Assembly (NCBI RefSeq): GCF_040436345.1
Contig: NC_133230.1
Location: forward strand, 3,369,297 to 3,433,296
DNA: 64,000 nucleotides
Reading direction: 5' to 3'
DNA from: Pagrus major
Lineage: Eukaryota > Chordata > Actinopteri > Spariformes > Sparidae
Numbering within the stretch: the first letter of the stretch is position 1; each line of letters opens with the position of its first letter. The notes beneath the pieces were generated by a model. That model saw only the letters and a program-made list of their open reading frames with translations, was not told where the DNA came from and made no database searches. The position numbers and the translations under genes are program-made. Shown here piece after piece: positions 54,801 to 64,000 of the stretch.

Positions 54801-56674
54801 CTTTTGTCCATTTTAATATTCACAGAAAAAACAGTTAAAATCCTGATGATGTGACTATTTTTATTTTTATTTGACAGCTTGGCGAGACGGCTGCCAAGCG
54901 AGAGACCGCTGTTCCTTCCCATCTCAACCGACAAAACCGGTTAATAGCGACTGTCTGGCCGTCTTGGTGTTAATGAGAAGTCGAGATAAGTGATGTTTTG
55001 TGTCACTGTTGGTGAACTCATCTGTAAAACACTTCATAACGGGAGCAAAGTGGCCATTGGTCATCACCGTGATACATTATAAGCTAGCTCCTCCCTTTTC
55101 TCTATGGGAAAACACCCAAAAAAATGTATGTGGAGATTTTAAAGTGTCCTTTATTGTCTTTTCTCCCTTTTGAGGATCAGGTGAACTTCATTATAAAACA
55201 ACACAGTTTGTCTTCGCATCTAGTTTTACGACACACACCAGTACAGACAGGAGAAGCAGTCGGAAATACCAATGATCTCATATTTTGTTTATGGTGCACC
55301 GGGTGTCGTGATTGTTGATTGTTACATTCTGAGGTTTCTTGTTTTGTTGCGTGAGTTCACCAAAGAAAATTCCCGCCGACCGTGTTGAAATGGCAGAAGC
55401 ATCCAGTTGTGTAAGAGGGATACAGCTGCGAACATCTCAGCTGGTGATTTTGATCAACATCACGCTTTCCACTCGGCGGCGTTGGAAATGAATTACGTCT
55501 CCATGCAGACAGCGTGATTTCATTCTCCACGGACATTAAAAAAAAGACTTCCCGAAGGTGGACAGAAGAGGCATGTTTGAAATGCTGCAGTGACATTCTT
55601 TGACTTTACATCATTTGAAATGCATTTATTTATGGATGGATGGATTTTTCTTTTTATCATGTGGCCTCTTCATATTGTTGCACCACAGAAACCATTACAA
55701 TCATGTTGAATACAGAAATAATCAGTCGATTGTCGCTTGTTTACATCCATATATGTTGTAATTAAATCATGGGTCATTCTACATTGTTGATATTGGATAT
55801 ATTTTTGTTTTATTTATGTTTTTCTCATATTTTGTTTTTCTCTTCCAGATGGACTGGAAGGTTGCTGGTTCAAATCACTGCACACGCAGGTAAGTAAAGA
55901 GTTATTCCATCAGTTTCTTGGCTTGTTAAGCAGTGTGTGATTATGAAACAGGGCGTCTCTGGTGAAATAAACCTCAAAGAGTTTTCCCCTCAACTAATAA
56001 AATACCTTGGAATGTGTTCATAGTTGAGGTTCGTGCACCACCTTCATTAACCACTTTTCTATAAGTTTGTTTGGCATTTGGAGGATAAGAGTTGATGCTT
56101 GTGTTGCTTCAGACCTTTTCGTGTAGACGGTTTCAAAACATGATAATGAAAGATGAGTGGAATATTATATAACACATTCCAGACAGAACAATTCCCTGAA
56201 CCCACATAGACCATCAGTTGCCATTTTTATCTCCTCATACTAAAATAGCTGTATAGAAATGTTAAAACTGAGCTCTACAATCAACAGTAGAAAAAAAACC
56301 CATCCACACTAACTCGACTGATTTAAGAAGATTATCCTTTTCGATAATCTGTCGCAAAAACTCGTAAAATATTCGCTGAAATACAAGTTTTTCCTGCCTC
56401 CAAGAAAATCTCTAAAAAAGCCTGAATCTTCAGACAGGTCGGATTTATCCTCTTACTGATTTTCTGTCTCCAACTGATGGACTGACATCCTGATTTTTAC
56501 AACTGCATGTGCAAGTAGGTGCTATGTTTCACTGTTCAGTGAAGTCTGATTGATCCAGGAGTAAATCAGTCAGTCCTTCCACCTCTTCAGTACAGACAGA
56601 AAGTATCTGAAGAGCTATTGAAGGGATTGTGCGACACTGTTCCTCAGATTTCCTGACTTAAAAAAATGTATTTG

Positions 56675-56845
56675 TTCAGTACTTTGGTTGAAAAACATAC
56701 CTTCAAAACTAATAACACAAGTTTTTAATGCTTCTTAGTGCTAATTAAAATGTCAACATGCTAAACTAAGAAGGTGAACATAGCAAACACTATATCGATG
56801 AAATACCAGCATGTTAGCATGGTCCTGGTGAGCATAAATCATTTA
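56675..56845. repeat. Dispersed teleost repeat fragment (TTAGCATGCTAA family)
   Basis: CAGTACTTTGGTTGAAAAAC, then AACATGCTAAACTAAGAAGG and ATACCAGCATGTTAGCATGG. It continues the family where the 54.5-kb fragment stops. Confidence 0.55.
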
Positions 56846-57844
56846 TTCATATGAAAATGTTCTGAGCTGCTTTTCCATGCTGATGGTCTCTGATCTCTGC
56901 TTCATGTCCGCACATGCTACGTCTTCTCGTCGCAGGATTTAGTCGTCAAACCTGCCTCTGTCGGTCTTCGAGGCTGCGCTCACTGGGAGGCTGCTGAGCC
57001 AAGTTGTGTTTTCTGTAGTTTAATGAGATAATGGGCACCGCTAAATGAGCTTACTAACCAACAGCAGCTATCTACAGCCAAAGACAGCTGCAGCAAAGAG
57101 AGCAGCAGTTAGCGGTTTTCCCCCACAGTGAGCTGTGCAGTAAGGACTGCTTATCAGTTTTTCAGCATAACATACTGATCGATTACTGATCGATAAGCCC
57201 ATCTGATGTCTGCAATCAAAGAAATCTCCAAATGCTTGAAAATATTTTGGGGGATTCTCTTGTAAGGTTGTAAAATGTTCAAAGATTTGACGACATTTAT
57301 TGACGAGTATAATTCCTGATACACAGATCGATAAAACATAAAAAAGCTGACTAAAATCTGGATCTGGGAAGTGATTAATATAATATTAATCACTTAAGAT
57401 CAGGTTAAGATCATATATCATATATTATGCTTGACTTTAAGGTCTAACTAGTATCTGTAATCGATGTAATTACAGCTTATGGCTCAAAAATGTGTCCCTC
57501 TGTCATGTGACGGCCACATGATGAGCCTCCATGCATGTTGCTGCGAGCACATCTGCCTTATCTGTCTTATCTACATGCGACCTGCGGCAGATGTGACTAA
57601 TAGCTTCTACTCTGCCTTTAATTAACCACATGTATAATTAATTTGTAGAAAATTAGATTGAACCGTGCAGACAGAGCAGCCATATGGGACAGTGTCAGGC
57701 TTGTTCCAGAGGTTGAGTTGGCCTCCATCATTATCATCATCAATTCATGTTGATTTTCACGTCAGAAGTTGGAGAAATCAAATAATCTTTAGGCCAAATA
57801 ACGTTTCACATCACTATTAAGTGAACTGAAAAATCCATATTGTG

Positions 57845-58052
57845 CTGAAACAATTGATCAGTGATAAATAATTGATCAGGTGATCAATCCTTCTCTGATT
57901 TCAGCTTCACAAATGTGAGTATTTGCTGCTTTTCCATAGTTTTTATCAGTATAAACTGAAACGCTTTAGGTTCTGGACTCATGTGGACATTAATAAAATG
58001 ATTACTCCATAAAGTGTTTGATAGATTAGACAGTTGCAGGCCTGCACTTATT
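57845..58052 (+). repeat. Dispersed teleost repeat (ATTAATCGATTA family), short copy
   Basis: GCTGAAACAATTGATCAGTG at the start, CACAAATGTGAGTATTTGCT in the middle, and TAGATTAGACAGTTGCAGGC at the end. Confidence 0.5.
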
Positions 58053-58312
58053 TTACAGTAGCTTTTTAACTCAGTTCAGTTCCTCAGTTACTGATGTTTT
58101 ACACCTAACGACATCGATATTAATCACATTTTAGATTTTACTCTAGAGCTCGATCGATACTGAATATTTAGAGCCATTTGCATTTTGCAATGGACCCTCA
58201 AATGCAATAAAAAATATGTACATGATAGAGAAGGGTATTTTACAGTTTAACAATAAACTATTGTCCAAAATGACATCAGTGAAATGAAACAATAAAATAA
58301 ACTGTGAATTTA

Positions 58313-58440
58313 ATAATTATAAATTACTCCAGGCATCTCTTTCTGCATTACGTTTTCATATCGGCACATTTTAGATAACAAATACACCGATACTGATAAT
58401 ATCCACCAACCGATACGTCGGCAAGGCTCTACTACGGTTA
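58313..58440. repeat. Dispersed repeat, copy B of a pair with 10734-10880
   Basis: TTTAATAATTATAAATTACT, CATCTCTTTCTGCATTACG, then TCATATCGGCAC and a CCGATACGTCGG palindrome, in the same order as copy A. Confidence 0.55.
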
Positions 58441-58465
58441 ATACTTAATATCAGTGTATAATAAT

Positions 58466-58827
58466 CAGTGGTGGAAAAAGTATTCAGTACTTAAGTAACT
58501 TAAGTTACTCAAGGTAAAACTACTCGTTGGAAACTTCCTGCATTCAAAATTTTAGTTGAGTAAAAGTACATGAATATTAGCTACAAAATGTACTCAATCA
58601 AAAGTACTTCAGTACTTTTTTAATGTTGTAGCTGGAAATAAAATTTAAAAACTCATAATGTAGTTTGTTAAATCTGCAAATTAACCAATAACTACAGCTG
58701 TCAAAGATCCAGTAAAAAGTAAATATTTTCCTCTGAAGTAAAATATAAAGTAGCAACACTCACACAAGTAAAGTACAAGTACCTCAAACTTACTTTATTA
58801 TGTGAGTAAATGTACTTTTCACCACTG
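58466..58827. mobile_element. Non-autonomous hAT-like transposon with terminal inverted repeats
   Basis: The left end CAGTGGTGGAAAAAGTATTC matches the inverted right end CAGTGGTGAAAAGTACATTT. The interior is rich in AAGTACTT/ACTTAAGTA motifs and has no open frame. Length 362 bp. The eight bases on each side do not match, so no target duplication survives. Confidence 0.75.
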
Positions 58828-59707
58828 GTCCCATCACATCATCGGACCACAACAGATGAACCAATTGAAAGCTAAACTTTGGGGGATTTCCAGGATAATA
58901 TTGAAAATGCAATTACCATCGTTATGCCGTATTTTAATCACTGTCTTCTCTGGTGCCAAAATAGTCATTTTTAAATCTTGTTCAACAAAATCTGATTATG
59001 GCCACAATTTGCAATATTTTTCTGTCCCACTGTGGTTTTAAAAAATGCAGAGTGAGACAACGTTTTGGCAGCGGCTGTTTATAAATTACCTGGTCCCTAA
59101 CTTCCCCTTATTTCCCTTTTTAATTAGCGAGTCCACGTGGTCCGAGGTCAAAACCTTTTCCAAGGACGCCCGGCTACACATCACCACAGCCCGAGCTTTG
59201 TCTCTTACAGTTAGTCAAGAAAAACAACATACCAGCAGCTAATTTGCTTCCCCAAGAAAAATGAATGGGAGCCTTCAATCTGCTTCAAATCCATTTCTAC
59301 GTGAACGCGGGTATTCGGGTCACATCTCTGACCTGCGCTTGAATCTCCACGGTGTCTGGAGGAGCTTGTAAATCACTTACAGATAATCAGACAAAAAGGA
59401 ATTTGTCCCTCAGGGTCATGTAGCCTGTCAGACACATTCCCACATCTGACTTCATCAGGAACGAAGTAAAAGTCGAGAAGAAAGTCTCTCACACAGGTAC
59501 ATGTTGTTTCTCTCTCAGACTGACCCCCTGATTAGGTTTGGTGCTTACCCTCCTCTTGACATTTTAGTTAGATAGTTTCAGGGGTCACTTTTGTAAACCA
59601 CCTGTTTCTGTATTGAGTTTGAAACCACATTATAATTAAGTAAGTAGACTCGAGAATTTAGGGAATATTCAAACATGGAGAGATTAAACAAAAGAACGGG
59701 ATGAAGT

Positions 59708-59895
59708 AGAGCTGAAATCAGTCAAATAATTGATCTGTCAATCGACAGGAGATTAATTGGCATCTATTTTGATAATTAAAACAAACAATCCCTCATTACA
59801 GCTTCTTAATTTTGAGGATAGGCTGTTTGTCTTTGACTTCAATGTGATAGAACATCAACAATTGTGGTGTTTTGGACTATTAATTGAGGAAAAAA
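59708..59895 (+). repeat. Dispersed teleost repeat (ATTAATCGATTA family), truncated copy
   Basis: GAGCTGAAATCAGTCAAATA, GGAGATTAATTGGCATCTAT, TTTTGATAATTAAAAC, then GTGTTTTGGACTATTAATTG, where it stops. Confidence 0.5.
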
Positions 59896-62800
59896 CAAGT
59901 TATTTGTAGACAGTAGACTGTCTTTATCATCATTTCAACCTTATGCAGCAAGTACACAGTGAAAGAAACAACTTTAAACCACAAGGTTATATACGTTGCA
60001 CATTGAAAAAGCAGCACAAGACATGAGCTGTGGAAAGTCACTGTGCAAAAATTACCAAGACAATACAAAGAAAATAACTAAGAACTGTTTAACTGTTGAA
60101 AACTGTAAAAATAGTTAAAACTGCTGTCAGTGTAAACATCATTTCTGTACATGCAGCGCAATACTGTGCAAAATGACAAAAGATAGGCCAGTTATAAGTT
60201 AAAGTTTTGAAGTTCTACAGGTATTCACTATGTTCTGACATCGTGTAGATCAAACAGTTTATTGATTAATAAAGAAAAAAGAACATTTGGATCAGAACAT
60301 TGAACCATCAGACTAATAAGTCTCTGCTGGTGGATTTTATGTGCAGCCTTTATAAGATGGTTTAAAAACTGAAAGTAATATATTTTTGCTGATATTTTGT
60401 TTTTAAGATGCTGATATCCAGAAATTACAAGTCCAGAGTTGTTTCTTTTCCAGAGGAGAAAAGGCTGAAGCAGCATTTGTAGTCCAGCGCGGGGCGCTAA
60501 AACTCTTCACTAAAACCAGACCAATGAAATCCTTTCAGTTAGCAGCTCTTTAAGGCACCACAACTTGACATCTAAAACAGAAATGGCAAGAAAAACAATT
60601 AATTATCAGCAATAATATAAAATACAGTTAAATTAATGTAAAAATAAGGAAATTAACAGTCTGTTCATCATATTAGAGCTGCGTCATAACACAATAACGA
60701 GCCACACGACCTCCCGTCCACCATGGTGACCTGGAAGAGGGCAGGCCACACAGGATAATTAGTAATAGACGGAGAGATCAGAGTGAAGAGAGAGAGAGAG
60801 CAAAATTTACAGAAATACAGATATAAAGAGATAGTGAAACAGAGGAGAGCAATGATCCAGCGGAAATATCGAGCGGTCCCAAAAAAACTTTAAGGGTCAG
60901 AAGGCTTATTTAAGTGGATATTGAAATCCCCAATAATTAGGATCTTATCTGAACGAGTCACATCTCTTCCTGATGTACTTCCAGTGTGAGTGATGCAGAG
61001 AAGCTCCACAAAAATGTGTTCAAAAGTTTGTCTCAAGTTAATGTGAGGTGTCAGCCGTCTGGGTCAGAGGAATCAAGTTCCTCAAAAGTCTTTTTCGTGC
61101 AAAAAAGTATCTCTTTTTGTTTTGATCCTTTCACTGCAGCTCAGCACGGAAACAAAAAGAGGGAGTTTTGTTCTAAAAGATTGTAACTTGTAAAGATACA
61201 GACCCGCTTTGCTGAAATCTCATGTAAGCTTCAGAACTAATAAATACATTACACGCATGTTAATGGCCAGTATAAGTTGATTCTTCACATTAAAAACATG
61301 TTTTCAACTGACGTGCTGGAACTGCTGCTGGATCTACGGTGTGTATGCATCAGTCCGGTCGGTCCATCCCATTGTTTTGCAGCAGCAGAGCTTGTTTGTT
61401 CTGTGAGTGTGTGCTGAGTCAGCCTGGAGGACGGAGCCAAAGCTCAGCTTCACTCTGCAGTAGACTGATGTCTGGCTGCAGAGAAACATTAAACCCAAAC
61501 TGACACACTGCAGAACTCAGGCCGACATTTTGACATTTATATATACCACAGTTTTAGACAGATAGACAGACAGATAGTATGTTTGAACACACTGTCTTCA
61601 CATGTGTTTAATGGGAGCATTAGCAGAAGCTGTGTGCAGTAGCTCACGTGTTGCTCCTCCTCATGTGTGACCACTCCCTGAAATTCCAGCTCCAACAACA
61701 TCTACTGCAACTGTGCTTCTGTCTTACACTCTGGAGTGAAATCGCACTCAGCGATGCACAGACACTGCAGTAAGAAAATAATGTACGCTGCAAAAGAGTT
61801 AAAAATGTTGTGTTTTATCTGTTTGTTTAGCTGTTTTATCACAATAAAAGCCCAACCAGGGACAGGAGCTTTGTTTATCTGTATAGACCCTGTTAGAAAA
61901 AAAAACAACAAACCAGAACCACGTTCAAGTAGATTTCATCACAGGCAGCCGTATAAAAGCTTTTTGTTGTTGGTAGGAGGTAACTAAGGACCCTTATTAG
62001 TGATGAACTCCCATCAAAGTCTGAGGAAATGGGATTTTATTTAATTAATCCCAGACTTTCATGTCACTGCTCAAAATACTGCTTGCATGTCAGCACATCA
62101 ATAATTTAATAAGGACTATTTTTTTGTTTTTGATTGAAAATGCCGCCTTTTCCCCCTGAGCACGTTTATTTTTAAACATCTTAAAGGACAGGACAATAGA
62201 ACAAACCAGGTGCTATCTAGCTATAAAAAAAAAGACAACACACTATTGAACAACGCAAATAAGAGTATAACAGACATAAGACCACAAACTAAGACATTTC
62301 ACCCCTTAAATAAAACCTTATTTTTAAAGCTTATCCTTACAGTGTTCAAAATGAAAGTTTCTAATAACCTAATTTAGGTATCCACTTCTTTAATGCAGTA
62401 TTTGTCCTTTGTGGTGTTGATATTCCTTCTACAGTTAAAGCATTTGAATGCGATTTAAGTACTGATCCATAGTGCTGCAGATGTTTCCGAAGCAGAGGTG
62501 AGGGTGAAACATGAGAGGAGGCCTCTCTATCTCAGTAGCCTGCCTTCCCTAACTGGAAAGTGACGCTCCTATGAGCCCCATCACCGTCACTATAAGAACT
62601 ACTGGTGCTGGTACCGAAGCTGGTTTTGTGCAAGGATCGGGGGTTTATAAATACACCAGACTACAGCATCAACTAACACCACCCTAACACACTCTTTGAA
62701 TCTGCACTGTCATGCTTTTACAATCAGCAGACATGTGTTTTTCAGTGTAGCAGCCACCAGAGGGCAGTCTTTGCTTCCTTTTCACTCCTGAGCCATGTGT

Positions 62801-64000
62801 GGAAAAACATAGAGAGGGAGGATTTGCCCTCAGCTCTGCCTTTCAGGACACGTACCGCACATAAACAGCTCCTCTCCAAAGCTGTAGGTTGGAGATGTTG
62901 ACACTTTTGGGTTAAGCAGTCAAAATGAAGAAGGCAGGATCAGGGTTTGAGTGAAAGCTGTGCCTGGGAGGCTGAACTCAGGGTAGACATGCCTCTTTGT
63001 TAACCACATGCAGTCAGTCGCCTATTGACTAATACCTCATTGTGTATGCATGGCTGCTGTGCAGTAAGGCACGTTTTCGAGAGGCTGGCAGTTATAATTT
63101 ATTTCAGTTTTTTTGTAACCTGGATGAAATGTTGGTGTTGTTGATCCATGTGATGTTGCATAATGAGGCCTGCTTCACAGTCAGTCAATAGAAAAAAAGA
63201 CTCACACAAGGCAGTTCGGGTATTTTTACTGTATTATTGAATAAAATCTATAAAATATTCCACAAAAAATACAATACATTATTAATTATCATCTTATTAC
63301 CTGTCAAACTCGTCCTTCAGATACATGTATAATCATAATCAGCATCAACAACACACAGCTTGTGCTTTCTTTCATACAATTATAAATAACACTGCAGCTG
63401 TCTGCGTTTTATATTCAGTCCTGTCAGATAGATTATGGTGGATGAGAAAAACACAAAAGTGGATTTATTTCACCGGCTGAAAATCCAACAGATCCACACT
63501 GTATTTCTGTGCAGAGCCGTCAGGAGCAAAAACAAGTTGTTGTTGGAGCAGCCGTGTGCTCCCCATACATCAATCTTGCTCCTCGCCGTCTCATGTGATT
63601 GGTCGGTGGTCTGAGTCTGGGCAAAAACAAGCTCTAAACCCCTCCTACTGAACGAGTGACGCAAGCTGCTTCCTCCCACCCCTCCTCCTCCTCCATGTCC
63701 TCCTCCTCCTCCTCTTATTTTTCCCTCCCGGCTCTCGCTGCCACCTCCTCCCTCAGCTAGTTCACTGTCAGCCTGTCAGGATACATTAAGCTCATATGCC
63801 ACTAGTGTTCAGTGAGCACAGAAAAAAAGGCCAAGAAGAAGGAAGGAGCGATGGCGGTTCTTGCTTGCAGTGCTTTACATAACACCTCGCCACAGTTCTT
63901 AGGGTTTTTTTTTATCAATGAAGCTCGAGCTCAGACAGCCACAAAAAAACCCTCAACACGAATAAAAATTAGGTTCAGTAGTAAGGCACGTTGTCGACAT
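59896..64000. other. Intergenic right end, no supported gene
   Basis: AT-rich with chance frames only. A TCC run lies at 63684-63715, followed by GC-richer sequence up to the ATG in AGGAGCGATGGCGGTTC near 63850, which could be the 5' part of a neighbouring gene but cannot be shown. A CTCF-like motif is at 62754-62768. Confidence 0.5.

Noticed and set aside
55849..55889. tRNA gene
   Set aside because: Only a B-box is present; there is no A-box at the right distance and no cloverleaf.
63850..63912. Start of a new plus-strand gene at AGGAGCGATGGCGG
   Set aside because: The frame is short and unrecognised and the window ends; mentioned only as a possibility.

Overview
The window looks like nuclear DNA of a teleost fish, probably an acanthomorph. 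It is AT-rich and intron-rich, its splice sites are GT-AG, and it is littered with short non-autonomous DNA transposon remnants and dispersed repeats of kinds common in spiny-rayed fish. I saw no bacterial, phage or plasmid features. Species cannot be told from the sequence alone.

Two protein-coding genes can be supported, both on the minus strand. The first is a complete coding model for an AHNAK-family giant scaffold protein (ahnak, 24635-48581). Six small exons encode a short N-terminus, a linker and a PDZ domain. One 13.6-kb terminal exon then encodes about 4,533 residues, mostly degenerate tandem repeats. All six splice junctions are in phase and give a 4,748-residue protein. The second is an LBH (limb-bud-and-heart) family gene (14306-17817) downstream in the same orientation, with three coding exons (113 residues). 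It has a probable 5' untranslated exon near 22.1-22.4 kb and a plausible polyA signal at 13.3 kb.

Layout: 1-13.3 kb is intergenic, with several repeat remnants, a LINE 3' remnant and one unassigned coding-like exon (1240-1325). 13.3-22.4 kb is the lbh-like locus, whose introns carry nested transposon remnants. 22.4-23.8 kb is a repeat-bearing spacer. 23.8-48.85 kb is ahnak from 3' UTR to probable 5' exon. 48.85-64 kb is intergenic, with more repeats and no gene I can support.

The two genes need not act together. AHNAK proteins are large membrane/cytoskeleton-associated scaffolds, and LBH proteins are small acidic transcriptional cofactors. The most striking structure is inside the ahnak giant exon. 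A reference point recurs at an exact 438-bp (146-codon) spacing seven times in a row, beside two larger in-frame duplications (1,023 bp and 1,086 bp), which records stepwise segmental growth of the coding repeat. I found no convincing new biological system; the findings are structural oddities and candidates stated with their limits.
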